Shown in pieces: positions 9,928-20,585 of a DNA stretch of 64,000 nucleotides. Both the position numbers and the translations under genes were made by a program. The notes under the pieces are model-generated. The model was not told where the DNA came from. It was given only the letters and a program-made list of their open reading frames with translations, and did not search any database. The stretch's first letter is position 1. The number at the start of each line of letters is the position of its first letter. The stretch comes from Candidatus Methylobacter favarea (GTDB lineage: Bacteria; Pseudomonadota; Gammaproteobacteria; Methylococcales; Methylomonadaceae), in NCBI RefSeq assembly GCF_902806695.1, contig NZ_CADCXN010000091.1:1-64000 (forward strand). The letters run 5' to 3'.

Positions 9928-10599
9928 GTGAAAAAAATACTGATATCTTTGTATGTTTTACTGGTAGTTTTTGCTTCAGCGCAGGCTGAAACAGTCTATG
10001 TTACGGATAGTTTGAATTTATCCTTAAGGAGCGAACCCAGCAATCAGAGTAAAGTAGTAAAACTGCTTCCTACCGGAACTCCTCTAACGGTTATAAGCGA
10101 GAACAAAAAAACCGGTTTTACTCATGTTCGCCTGGAGAACGGCATCGAGGGTTACATGCCGACGCGTAATACCATAAAGGAACCTCCCAGCCGCTTTCAA
10201 CTGGAAACAACCAATAAAACCCTTGCTTCCTTACAAACAGAAAATGCCTCCCTCAAAGCTGACATTGCCAAACTAAGAGACTCTATCACTCCAGGCACGT
10301 CTATTGAAAAGTCTTTAGCCGCAGAACGGGATCAGTTAAGCAGGGAACTTAGTGAATTGAAAAAAAGTGCTGCCAATACCTTACAATTAAAAAATGAACG
10401 GGATGAACTTCAGGAACGCGTGGTCAATGTGGAGCGGGATCTGCAGCAGTTTAAACTTGAAAACCAGGCATTGAAGGATAGTTCCAAACAGGACTGGTTT
10501 TTATACGGCGGCGTACTATCTCTGGCCGGCGTTCTTTTCGGATTTATTCTGCCCAAAATCGGCTGGCGCCGAAAAAACAGCGGCTGGGACAGTTTTTGA
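9928..10599 (+). CDS. SH3-domain membrane protein (TIGR04211/YgiM type)
   Basis: A 223-residue envelope protein. A signal peptide covers residues 1-20 (ending SAQAE). It is followed by a bacterial SH3 domain at about 22-85 (VTDSLNLSLRSEPSNQSKVV, then GFTHVRLENGIEGYMP), a long coiled coil of charged and leucine heptads at about 95-190, and one C-terminal membrane helix near 195-213 followed by a basic tail. This layout matches the TIGR04211 group and E. coli YgiM. The role is unknown; such SH3 domains often bind peptidoglycan. It starts with GTG at 9928, with AGGA upstream. It follows argF by 42 bp and may be read from the same transcript. Confidence 0.85.
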   Translation: MKKILISLYVLLVVFASAQAETVYVTDSLNLSLRSEPSNQSKVVKLLPTGTPLTVISENKKTGFTHVRLENGIEGYMPTRNTIKEPPSRFQLETTNKTLASLQTENASLKADIAKLRDSITPGTSIEKSLAAERDQLSRELSELKKSAANTLQLKNERDELQERVVNVERDLQQFKLENQALKDSSKQDWFLYGGVLSLAGVLFGFILPKIGWRRKNSGWDSF

Positions 10600-10670
10600 A
10601 GCTTTATGTTTGCCTGGCTAGCAGTTAAACCACAACCTTTATTTACATAACAACCTCGGGAAATTCTTGC

Positions 10671-12365
<1,695 letters not shown>

Positions 12366-12578
12366 TTGCTGGGCGGGCTGGGTAAGGAAGCCCGACAATA
12401 TCGTCCATCCAGGAACCCCAACCCCGAAAACTATTCCTAACTGCATTCAAACCCACCTCGCCTGGTTTTTAATCTGATCAATATTGCCCGCATTCGCCTC
12501 AGTTTCGGTAAAGCCAGGGAAGATTACGATTCAGTTATGGCTATGGATGACACTATTCACGCCAGACTTTCCAGACTT

Positions 12579-13800
12579 TCAGCGTTTAAACCCGAACGGC
12601 GGAATTCTGCGGTGACTGGAAAGGATATCGGCAGTGATCGGCTCCAGGAAATTTAGGCAGTAAATTACGTCATCGACGCCACGGTTGCGCCCGGGCCAGC
12701 CGCTTCGTTTTCGAATGGAAAATTCCTGCAACCATACCGGAAAACATAACTCCAGCACTTCCGGATCGGTAATCTGCGAGTTGGTCATGGGCGTGGGCAT
12801 CGCAGCCGCCAAAACCGGCCCCTGCCCATACGTCCACCGGTTCGTAATATGGGTAGCGGTCATTGCCGAAGATGAAATTGTTCATCGAGATCAAGGGGCG
12901 GCCAGCACGCGGACTGTGACGTACAAAGCCTCTACGATGTATTACGAGGTTTCGATATTGCCTTTTAGCACTGCGGCCGGATAGCCGATATTATGCATGA
13001 AGCGGCGGGTATGACACTTCCCGGCGGCTTCATGCAGCGGGCGTTGAGCGGGATGTCGTCCTGCACTAGCGTTACGAATACCTAAAGAACCGCCAGCGTG
13101 CATACCGCGGCAGGGACGTTGAAATTATTCGACAATTGCAGGAGACTACCCGTGAAGTTGATACAGGCTTGCTGCTGCTTACGAATATTGACGCCGATTT
13201 CTATGCCGTCATTTATGATATATCGGCAATCCTTTTCGGATAATTTCGTAAGCTCTGCAATGCGGGCTTCGGCCTTTCCAACACTATTTTGCATACATGC
13301 CTGCATTACTGGTAGCGGATATAGGCAATCGTGCAGCAGTTCGGGCGCCCTTTTGTTAGTGCAATTTGCGCCTGCAGGCCGGTGGCATCGAAAATTGCAC
13401 AGGAGAAATCAAGGCGTTACTTGGTATTGACTGAATACGCTGCATTCCAGCACAAATCCCTATTATTAGTCAAAGAATATCAATAGATTATAGCTTTTTT
13501 CAAGCACGACTGGATCTGCGCGGGTTCTGGCGGCAAATGCCTGATGCAGGTGCTCCGAGAGGGTCAACAACAAATCGCCATTGCTTTGCAGTTCTCCATG
13601 TCCGTCGGGTTCGATGGCAATGGTCGAGGTCGGATCTACGATGATCACAGGCCGGTCTGCCCTAGCGTATAGGCACGGTAGACCGGCGTGTCACGCCATC
13701 ACGAAAGACAGCATTGAAGGCGTCAAGCCAGTAAGTTGGACTGCCGAGGCTTGCCACTGTCACAGCTTCAACCGGCAATGGGGGGTTCTTAACAAAACCT
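12579..13800 (-). pseudogene. Wreck of a 5-oxoprolinase/hydantoinase (HyuA-HyuB) gene
   Basis: Read on the minus strand, this stretch is the scattered remains of an ATP-dependent 5-oxoprolinase-type gene. Around 13730-13480 is the end of the HyuA part (LPVEAVTVAS, TPVYRA, then IIVDPTSTIAIEPDGHGEL and the RADPVVLE linker). At about 13440-13385 is the start of the HyuB part (AYSVNTK, a stop, RLDFSCAIFDA). At 13306-13082 are MQACMQNSVGKAEARI and INFTGSLLQLSNNFNVPAAVC. Then comes L-stop-VFVTLVQDDIPLNARCMKP, YPAAVLKGNIETS, MNNFIFGN, and at 12800-12579 the ITDPEVLELCFPVWLQEFS and SSHRRIPPFGFK C-terminus. Frames change repeatedly, stops interrupt it, and most of both domains are deleted, including a large piece near 13350. 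About 400 of roughly 1200 codons remain. The identification rests on remembered family motifs. Confidence 0.82.
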
Positions 13801-14553
13801 GAAACGTTGCCGGTACTGTTGCTTGAAATTACTACTCCATCAAACCCTAAATTAATTCCCCGTACTAATCGGATAAATGCCCCTAACCTTAGCGTGGTCA
13901 GATCCTTTAAGGCTGACTCAGAGTTTTATAGAAATAGTTAATAAACGCCAAGCTGTTATCTTTACATCTGCCGGGAGAGTTACAGTTGCCCTATGGAATG
14001 ACTTTGCGCCTGTCAAAGCCCAACTCCACTCCAATCTGATTCATCTCCGCTGACCCTGTTAAAGACGCAAATCAGGTGTGCTAAAGCTTGAATTCCGGTC
14101 ATAGCACTTTTGCCTTATTCTGCGCTGGGCATGCTGGTTTTTTATAGGTTCAAGCTTGACTCTTTCCCCACAGTTCCCTCAAGTCGGTTTTGTAATCTTT
14201 TCATCGGTTCCCCGATAACGTTATCTCGAATTATTAGTAACGTCTACTATAATCTTTTAACTTGACCGAAGAAAACCAGAGGTTTTAGTAGGGGTTATTC
14301 AGGGATTATTGTACTAACGATAACAGGAAGATTGATTCACTAAAATATCTTTTTCTACTGTAGCGCGCCTCCAATAATCGGGTCAAAGCAGGTGTAATAG
14401 CTGCATGACATTATACCTGAAACCGTATATCTTTTTAGTCGGGATATATATGATTAATAAAGCCGAATTAGTTACAATAATAGTATTGTTAACGCCTTAA
14501 TAAGGTATATAGAGAAAATTAATAAATATTTTTCTTAGTTAGGAGTTTGATTC
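13801..14553. other. Gene-free, AT-rich stretch
   Basis: About 750 bp with no supportable gene. AT content rises toward the right, where the promoter of the next gene must lie; its ribosome site TAGGAG is at about 14540. The left end may hold further unrecognisable remains of the oxoprolinase gene: an open minus-strand frame runs from about 13900 into it without a good start. No repeat or RNA gene was recognised. Confidence 0.5.
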
Positions 14554-15294
14554 ATGCATAGAATCAATACAGTATTAAAATCTATGGAAACTTTCAACCA
14601 CCGCAGTGCATCACTTTTCTTGGTATTACTTATTTGTGGTGATCTTGCCTTTGTAGTCCTTCATTTTATTATGCTTTTTCTTAGATTAGAAAACTCTCCG
14701 CTTAGCCTCGAAATGGATAAAGGATACTCAGAGATATACCAGTACCTAAAGTATTTCTGGATTACCATTATTCTAATTCTTGTTTCATTAAAAGAAGCTT
14801 CGCTAAATTATATTGCATGGGTATTGGTTTTTGTATACTTTCTTTTTGATGATTCCTTGCAAATTCATGAGCGAGTCGGAAGCTACATCGCGGCAAACCT
14901 TAGTTTTATGCCAATTCTTGGGCTAAGACTTCAAGATTTTGGAGAACTTATTGTCTCAGCTGCTGCAGGAATTATTCTATTACTTCCTCTCGTATTGGCT
15001 TATAAGCACGGAACGAGGAAATTCCAAAAGATATCCCGAGACTTTGCTCTTTTAATACTTGTATTAATCTTCTTCAGTGTAGTTATAGACATGGTTCATA
15101 TCGCAATTAAACTGGGTTGGGAAGTTACCTTTATTCTAGGCGTGATTGAAGAAAGCGGCGAAATGTTGTCGGTGAGTCTCATTCTTTGGTATGTCTTTCT
15201 AGTGATGGTGCGCGACTGTGATCCTGGTTGTTATCTTTATGAATATGCAGCTACCCTCCTGACTAGACGCTCCATAAAAGCAGACAAGTTTTAA
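14554..15294 (+). CDS. Unrecognised multi-pass membrane protein, AT-rich
   Basis: A 246-residue protein with about six membrane helices (near residues 20-42, 65-80, 86-100, 122-148, 163-187 and 198-220). Between helices it has a DDSLQIHERVG motif near 107-117, LRLQDFGELI near 125-134 and a EESGEMLSV segment near 206. The spaced acidic and histidine residues (DD, IHE, GE, EESGE) inside or next to membrane helices could form a metal or catalytic site, but I do not recognise the family. The ATG at 14554 follows TAGGAG. Base composition is clearly more AT-rich than in neighbouring genes, and it sits beside a decayed gene, so recent acquisition is likely. Confidence 0.7.
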   Translation: MHRINTVLKSMETFNHRSASLFLVLLICGDLAFVVLHFIMLFLRLENSPLSLEMDKGYSEIYQYLKYFWITIILILVSLKEASLNYIAWVLVFVYFLFDDSLQIHERVGSYIAANLSFMPILGLRLQDFGELIVSAAAGIILLLPLVLAYKHGTRKFQKISRDFALLILVLIFFSVVIDMVHIAIKLGWEVTFILGVIEESGEMLSVSLILWYVFLVMVRDCDPGCYLYEYAATLLTRRSIKADKF

Positions 15295-15323
15295 CATTAG
15301 CTTGCGCAGTTTCGGAGCTTTCC

Positions 15324-15734
15324 GTGCCGTGGTTTCATAATACACTTATTGTTGGGTTGGCAATCGCGCTTAGTGCCTGCGCCGCACGGGGCGAACTCGC
15401 CTGCAAGAGCAGCGAGCGGTTGGCCGTCCATGAGTCGCTGTACTTCGGTACGGCCAGGCCAAATGGAACGGTGTCCTATGAGCAGTGGCGCGAATTCCTG
15501 AAAGCCACTATAACGCCCCGGTTTCCCCTGGGCCTTACGGTGTGGCAAGCGACTGGACAGTGGCGCTCCGCTAATGGCGAGATTAGCCGTGAATCATCTT
15601 ACGTTCTCGTCCTTGTTCATCCTGACGATGTAATCAGTGAGCGGGCTGTACTCGAAATTGTCGAAATCTACAAGTCCCGGTTTCAGCAGGAAGCCGTGCT
15701 TCGGGTTCGGGCCAGCGCATGCATGTCTTTCTAA
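15324..15734 (+). CDS. DUF3574 lipoprotein/secreted protein
   Basis: A 136-residue protein of the DUF3574 group, whose function is unknown. It has an N-terminal signal with a lipobox-like LSAC (cysteine near residue 19). The domain's conserved run follows: LYFGTARPNG near 45, SYEQWREFL near 55, TPRFPLGLTVWQATGQW near 67-83, and YKSRFQQEAVLRVRA near 115-130. It starts with GTG at 15324 after a GGAG site. It is 30 bp downstream of the AT-rich membrane gene on the same strand but has the normal base composition of the chromosome. It is expected in the periplasm or attached to the outer membrane. Confidence 0.8.
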   Translation: MPWFHNTLIVGLAIALSACAARGELACKSSERLAVHESLYFGTARPNGTVSYEQWREFLKATITPRFPLGLTVWQATGQWRSANGEISRESSYVLVLVHPDDVISERAVLEIVEIYKSRFQQEAVLRVRASACMSF

Positions 15735-15926
15735 TTGAGCCTGTTTACAAAATTGGCGTTTAATCCTGCGGGGAATGAAGCGCCCGAGGTAAAAGTTACG
15801 GGCTGATCTTATTAGCTTCATTCTCATTTTGCTTTATAAATAACTCTCATTGAGTGTTAATACTTACATTTTCATGACTTTTAGTTGTAGCATAGTATTT
15901 TGAACAATGGGAATTCCATTTTTCTC

Positions 15927-17102
15927 ATGGTTATAGCAAATGATTTCAAACAATTACACGCCGAAATGCGGCTATGGCGGCAGCATTTGCACCAGTTTCC
16001 CGAAACGGCTTTTGAGGAAACCGGGACAGCAAAATTTATCGCCGAGAAGCTGGCAGATTTCGGTTTGGACGTTCATCAGGGCTTGGGCAAAACCGGCGTT
16101 GTAGCTACGCTTTCTGCCGGCAGCAGCAGCAAAAAAATTGCCTTGCGGGCGGATATGGACGCTTTGTTCATTCAGGAACAAAACACGTTTGCCTATAAAT
16201 CCCGTCATGACGGAAAAATGCATGCCTGCGGTCATGACGGTCATTCCTCCATGTTATTGGGCGCAGCCAAATATCTGGCTGGCCATCGCAATTTTAACGG
16301 TACGGTGTATTTTATTTTTCAGCCTGCCGAGGAAGGCCGTGCCGGCGCTCAACAAATGATAGCCGACGGATTATTTGAAAAATTTCCGGCGGACTGTGTG
16401 TTCGGCATGCATAATTTCCCCGATATTCCGCCGGGTCATTTTGCCGTTAAATCCGGCGCGATGATGGCATCCTTTGATTGCTTTGAAATCATTATCACCG
16501 GGCAGGCGACCCATGCGGCAATGCCGCATCTGGGCAATGATGCGATTGTCGCTTCCGCCCATCTGGTTACCGCGTTACAGACGATTGTCAGCAGAACCAT
16601 CAATCCTGCCGATCCTGCCGTCGTCAGCATTACCCAGATTCATGCCGGAAATACCTGGAACGCAATACCGGAATCGGTTATTTTGCGGGGCACTTTCCGG
16701 TGTTTTGACCACACGGTTCAGAAAATCATTGCCGATAAAATCAGGCAATTGGTCAAGGCAATCTGCGAAGGTTTCGATGTTAAGGCGGAAATCAGGTTTA
16801 ACCCGGAAAATCCGGGTTATCCGGTGACATTTAATTCCGAAACTGAAACCGGGATGGCGTTAAAGGCGGCAATAGACCTGGCGGGAGAGGATGGTGTGGA
16901 TCGGCAACCTATTCCCTGCATGGGCTCGGAAGACTTTGCCTTTATGCTGCAGGAAAAGCCGGGCTGCTATATCTGGATAGGCAACGGCTCTTCTGAAAAC
17001 AATTGTTTACTGCATAATCCCCGTTATGATTTTAATGATGACATATTGCCGATGGGTGCGGCTTACTGGGTGAAACTGGCGGAAACGGTTCTGGGCGTTT
17101 AA
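15927..17102 (+). CDS. M20-family amidohydrolase (hippurate hydrolase-like)
   Basis: A metal-dependent peptidase/amidohydrolase of family M20D, the group that contains hippurate hydrolase, N-acyl-amino-acid hydrolases and IAA-amino-acid hydrolases. About 391 residues. Visible: RADMDAL near residue 79, the metal-binding MHACGHDGHSSMLLG near 103-116, QPAEEGRAGAQQMI near 136 with the catalytic glutamate pair, GMHNFPD near 165, the dimerisation domain with GQATHAAMPH near 190, and the C-terminal GSEDFAFML near 338. A TTG at 15900 would add nine residues; the ATG at 15927 is chosen, though neither has a good ribosome site. The stop overlaps the convergent ribA by four bases. Exact substrate unknown. 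Confidence 0.9.
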   Translation: MVIANDFKQLHAEMRLWRQHLHQFPETAFEETGTAKFIAEKLADFGLDVHQGLGKTGVVATLSAGSSSKKIALRADMDALFIQEQNTFAYKSRHDGKMHACGHDGHSSMLLGAAKYLAGHRNFNGTVYFIFQPAEEGRAGAQQMIADGLFEKFPADCVFGMHNFPDIPPGHFAVKSGAMMASFDCFEIIITGQATHAAMPHLGNDAIVASAHLVTALQTIVSRTINPADPAVVSITQIHAGNTWNAIPESVILRGTFRCFDHTVQKIIADKIRQLVKAICEGFDVKAEIRFNPENPGYPVTFNSETETGMALKAAIDLAGEDGVDRQPIPCMGSEDFAFMLQEKPGCYIWIGNGSSENNCLLHNPRYDFNDDILPMGAAYWVKLAETVLGV

Positions 17103-17713
17103 TCCTGCTCGTTTGTCGGCTGAAACAGTATATGCGCCATTTTTTTGGCCTTGGTTTTTAAATAGCTTAAGTTGTCCTTGTGTGCGACAACTTCAATCGG
17201 GACACGCCCCGCTACATTTATACCCAGCTTTTTTAAGCCTTCTATTTTTTTAGGATTATTGGTAATCAGTTTTATGGAGCGTATATCCAGATCTACCAGA
17301 ATTAAGGCGGCGATACTGTACTCTCTTTCATCAGCAAGGTGGCCGAGGTGAATATTGGCATCAACCGTATCCATGCCCTTATCCTGCAAATTATACGCCT
17401 GCAGTTTTTTCAGCAAGCCTATGCCGCGTCCTTCCTGACGAAGATAGATTAATACCCCGAAATCTGCTTCATCAATAAGCTCCATTGCCATATCAAGCTG
17501 CTCGCCGCAATCACATCGCCTTGAACCCAATACATCGCCGGTGAAACATTCGGAATGAATGCGCACCGGCACATCTTCTTTATCTGCAACATCGCCTTTA
17601 ACCAGTGCGATATGTTCTTTATCATCAATGGTATTGCTGTAATAATGAAGAATGAACTCGCCGTGCCGGGTGGGGATGGGGGTTTGTACTAAATCGTTCA
17701 GTTGTGGTTTCAC
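17099..17713 (-). CDS. ribA: GTP cyclohydrolase II
   Basis: RibA opens GTP to give 2,5-diamino-6-ribosylamino-pyrimidinone phosphate, the first step of riboflavin synthesis. The 204-residue length matches stand-alone RibA. The zinc ligands are at Cys56 (HSECFTGD), Cys67 and Cys69 (RRCDCGEQ). The catalytic region LRQEGRGIGL lies near 107-116, followed by YNLQDKGMDTVDAN, and the LITNNPKK segment near 155. It starts with GTG at 17713. It is single here, with no ribB, ribE or FMN riboswitch visible upstream. Its 3' end overlaps the 3' end of the M20 gene tail to tail. Confidence 0.96.
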   Translation of the reverse strand: MKPQLNDLVQTPIPTRHGEFILHYYSNTIDDKEHIALVKGDVADKEDVPVRIHSECFTGDVLGSRRCDCGEQLDMAMELIDEADFGVLIYLRQEGRGIGLLKKLQAYNLQDKGMDTVDANIHLGHLADEREYSIAALILVDLDIRSIKLITNNPKKIEGLKKLGINVAGRVPIEVVAHKDNLSYLKTKAKKMAHILFQPTNEQD

Positions 17714-18203
17714 GTAAATAACTAATCCAAAAACTCTTTATATTTTACTCAATTCAACTGCGCAAGCTAAAATTTTATTCCACTCTTTCGGATACAGGTT
17801 TTGTCCTTATTACAAATACGAGTAAAATCGCCGCTTTTTGTAAGCACTTTCGATTTTTCCAGGTTAAATTTTCACCACTTAATCACAGCATTGCTTTGTT
17901 ATGATAGTCTTTAGGATATATTTAATCCAGCTCGCCTAATCCGGAGCGAACTTGATGTTTGAACAGGTCATTAACGACCACCAAATGGAGCGAATTTTTA
18001 TACGTTTTTAACTGTGCCCCAGGCGTCATCCCGCTTATGGGCTTTATCCCCAAGGGCATGTTTCCTTAGTGCTTGCAGTATACCGAACATTGCTGCCAGT
18101 CATCATGAATAATAGTTTGTTTTTGAGAGGGATAAGGCCAGGTCGGGAATGCGTTATCGCGTATATTTATAGATGCGCAAAAGGTAATAGGGCAAGGTAA
18201 ACA
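17714..18203. other. Intergenic stretch between ribA and hspQ
   Basis: About 490 bp with no supportable gene. It must hold the divergent promoters of ribA and hspQ. I saw no conserved FMN-riboswitch core near ribA and no convincing sigma-32 site for hspQ. A TATGAT -10-like hexamer occurs near 17900, but it is far from hspQ. Confidence 0.4.
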
Positions 18204-18206
18204 GTG

Positions 18207-18518
18207 ATGCAAAAGGCAAATTTTTTTATCGGTCAAATTATTTACCACAAACTTTTCGACTATCGGGGGGTTATTTTTGATGCTGATTTTCAATTTCTGG
18301 GCAGTCAGGATTGGTATGACAAGATTGCCCGCAGCCGACCGTCAAAAAATCAGCCCTGGTATCATGTCCTGGTAGACAATGCCACACATCATACCTATAT
18401 TGCGGAAAGTAATTTAGAGCCCAGCAAAATAATCACACCGATTAATCATCCCTGGATTGATCGTTATTTCGAGCAGCTGGAGGATGGGGTTTATCAGCTT
18501 AAAACCAGAAAAAACTAG
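18207..18518 (+). CDS. hspQ: Heat shock protein HspQ
   Basis: HspQ (YccV family, hemimethylated-DNA-binding fold) is a small cytoplasmic heat-shock protein; in enterobacteria it tunes Lon protease and affects DnaA. The 103-residue product shows the family's FFIGQIIYHKLFDYRGVIFD start, DWYDKIARSRP near residue 40, QPWYHVLVDN near 52 and the YIAESNLEP segment near 67. The ATG at 18207 is nine bases after AAGG. A GTG at 18204 is an equally possible start and adds one residue. Downstream lies a decayed methyltransferase copy on the other strand. Confidence 0.93.
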   Translation: MQKANFFIGQIIYHKLFDYRGVIFDADFQFLGSQDWYDKIARSRPSKNQPWYHVLVDNATHHTYIAESNLEPSKIITPINHPWIDRYFEQLEDGVYQLKTRKN

Positions 18519-18539
18519 AGCTATCGGAGAAGCTTCCGA

Positions 18540-18790
18540 AGCCACCAAGCGAGGGCTTGGGATCCTTATTTCTAGCCTCAACCCAGATAAACATCTCTCC
18601 GCTCGCTCAATCCGTATCTTCTCAAAGGCGTAGCCTGAATGTGTTTGATCGTAGCCGGTAAAAATAGAGACTCCCTTTAGCACAACAACGGGATTGATCA
18701 ACTGCAGGGCGCCTGCCATCGCCGGTCATGAATTCAACATCTGTTCCAGCAATAAAAGCTGCGTATCCCGGCTTGTATAGGCCAGTTTTT
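18540..18790 (-). pseudogene. Decayed 3' copy of the 28.3-kb methyltransferase
   Basis: This gap holds a degenerate duplicate of the last third of the intact SAM methyltransferase at 28259-28876. Matching blocks in the same order include a CCTGAATGTGTTTGA run (18636 here, 28332 there), the GGATTGATCAACTGCA region (18691 versus 28393) and TGTTCCAGCAATAAAAGCTG (18741 versus 28443). In protein terms, LQLINPVVVLKGVSIFTGYD here corresponds to MQLINPLVVAMAGTHINRT there, followed by HSGYAFEKIRIERAE versus IQACAFDGVRIDERSG. The 5' two thirds are missing and small indels break the frame. It lies directly after hspQ. This is visible in the DNA itself and does not depend on family knowledge. Confidence 0.88.
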
Positions 18791-18894
18791 GCTATCGCCA
18801 AAACCGCTTTTAACGTTATGACTGAAAATTCCCTGACTCACAGAAATGTGATTTTGATGGTTTATTAAGTTTCATGCATTGTAATTATACATAT

Positions 18895-18913
18895 CTAAAT
18901 AAGAATCATTTGC
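18895..18913. promoter_or_regulatory. Fur-box-like site upstream of the porin operon
   Basis: A 19-bp stretch centred on AAGAATCATT matches about 12 of 19 positions of the classical Fur consensus, including the entire AATCATT core. It lies about 60 bp before the porin start, in an AT-rich promoter-like segment (a TATAAT occurs at about 18955). It suggests iron-dependent repression of the porin, FMN-binding and membrane-protein genes that follow. By-eye match only. Confidence 0.5.
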
Positions 18914-18971
18914 AATATTAGAGTTATTTAATTTATCATACCTGCACCCCAATTTTATAATCGGATGTGCA

Positions 18972-20360
18972 ATGAAAATTAACAACCATACGTTATTTAA
19001 AGGCAGTGTAATAACAGTGCTGATCGCTTTGACCACCTCGGTCAATGCATTGGAAAAACCGCAAACCATGGAGGAAATGTGGAAAATTATTGAGGCGCAA
19101 CAAAAGCAAATTGATGAAATGAAAACCGCAATGGCGGCCAAAGTGCCTAAAACTGCTGATGGAAGTGTGAAAAATCTGGAGCGAAAAACTGATGTATTGA
19201 GCCAGGAAGTGGAAAAACTGCGGACTAATCTGGTTATTCCTGAAGAAACCAAATATAAAAGTGCTTATGGCCTGGGCCCTGCCGCTTCTAAAGTCTATCA
19301 GGTCGGCAAAGGACTGTCGATTGGCGGCTATGGGGAAGGCCATTATCAGGCCAATGTGGGCGAGAAAGGCAATAACAAAGACAATGCTGACCTGGAACGA
19401 ATGGTTCTTTACGCCGGTTATAAATTTACTGATCGGATACTTTTCAATAGTGAACTGGAGTTTGAGCATGCTTCTACCGGAGAGGGAGCTGAAGAAAAAG
19501 GCGAGGTTTCGGTTGAATTTGCAGCGCTGGATTTCTTTATTGATCCATTAGCCAACATCCGTGCCGGCTTGGTGCTGATGCCCATGGGCTTTATCAACCA
19601 GATTCACGAGCCGCCGTTTTATTTTGGCAACAATCGGCCTGAAGTGGAACGCCGGATTATTCCCAGCACCTGGCGTGAAGTCGGCGTTGGTTTGTTTGGC
19701 CAAATCACGCCGGAGTTGACCTATACGACCTATGTAGTCAACGGCCTGGATGCTTCAGAGTTTAGCGCCGACGGCATCCGCGGAGGACGCGGCCAAGGCA
19801 GTCAGGCAAAGGCGGAAAACTTCGGTTTTGTCGGACGTGTTGATTACACGCCCGCGGCATTGCCCGGCGTCACCGTAGGCGGTTCCGCATATGTCGGCAA
19901 TTCCGGACAAAACCAGAGTTTTGCCGGAACAAAGGCCGATGTTTTTACGCAACTTTACGAAGGCCATTTGCAATGGAAATACCGGGGACTGGAATTCAGG
20001 ACCTTGGGTTCATGGGGCCACATCAATGATGCCGAATTGCTGAGCGCGCAAAAAGGCGAAGCCATCGGTTCAGAAAACTTTGGGTGGTATGCGGAAGTGG
20101 GCTATGACATTTTGCCATGGCTATTTAACGATACAACTCAATATCTTGCGCCATTCATCCGTTATGAAAGGCTGGATACTATTGCCAAAGCACCCGACGG
20201 TTTTGCCGATGATCTAAGCAAGGACTGGCAAATTTATCAGGCAGGCTTGCAATATAAACCTATCCCAAATGTCGTACTCAAGGCTGACTACCGCAACCGG
20301 GTTGCCAAACAGGGACCGCTATCTGATGATTTTAACCTCGGCTTCGGTTTTATTTTCTAG
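18972..20360 (+). CDS. Outer-membrane porin-like protein with N-terminal coiled coil
   Basis: A 462-residue secreted beta-barrel protein. A signal peptide covers residues 1-26 (cut after VNA). Next is a coiled-coil stretch at about 32-95 (EMWKIIEAQQKQIDEMKTA, then ERKTDVLSQEVEKLR) of the kind that anchors trimeric porins to the wall. The rest is alternating beta strands ending GFGFIF, a C-terminal phenylalanine typical of outer-membrane proteins. No substrate is clear. The family resembles OprO/OprP- or SLH-free OprB-like porins, without a firm match. It is followed by an FMN-binding protein and a membrane protein on the same strand and preceded by a Fur-like box, so an iron-related role is plausible but inferred. 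Confidence 0.8.
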   Translation: MKINNHTLFKGSVITVLIALTTSVNALEKPQTMEEMWKIIEAQQKQIDEMKTAMAAKVPKTADGSVKNLERKTDVLSQEVEKLRTNLVIPEETKYKSAYGLGPAASKVYQVGKGLSIGGYGEGHYQANVGEKGNNKDNADLERMVLYAGYKFTDRILFNSELEFEHASTGEGAEEKGEVSVEFAALDFFIDPLANIRAGLVLMPMGFINQIHEPPFYFGNNRPEVERRIIPSTWREVGVGLFGQITPELTYTTYVVNGLDASEFSADGIRGGRGQGSQAKAENFGFVGRVDYTPAALPGVTVGGSAYVGNSGQNQSFAGTKADVFTQLYEGHLQWKYRGLEFRTLGSWGHINDAELLSAQKGEAIGSENFGWYAEVGYDILPWLFNDTTQYLAPFIRYERLDTIAKAPDGFADDLSKDWQIYQAGLQYKPIPNVVLKADYRNRVAKQGPLSDDFNLGFGFIF

Positions 20361-20477
20361 CATCAAAAAGCATTGGGCGCTTCATAATTCAAATCCTATA
20401 GTATGATATTAATGAGCCGGTAAGTCGAAAAATACAGTCTCTCGTTTCAGTACTAACTGGAGCGCTGATTCGACCGG

Positions 20478-20527
20478 AAACTGCCAGTAAGATATTTCTT
20501 GTTAAAGAAAGATCTTACTGGCAGTTT
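20478..20527 (+). terminator. Long hairpin between porin and FMN-binding genes
   Basis: Two 23-nt arms (20478-20500 and 20505-20527) pair at 22 of 23 positions around a GTTA loop. The hairpin is followed by a weak T-rich stretch (GTTTTA). It lies 118 bp after the porin stop and 58 bp before the next start. It could be a terminator or attenuator that lowers expression of the two downstream genes relative to the porin, or a small mobile-repeat remnant. Confidence 0.6.
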
Positions 20528-20585
20528 GTTTTAAGTTGCCCGGATTTTTTCTGCTGGCAAACCCGATTCTTGAAGGAGAACAGAA

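Noticed and set aside
17714-17900. An FMN riboswitch in front of ribA.
   Set aside because: No conserved riboswitch core was seen, and ribA is a stand-alone gene here.
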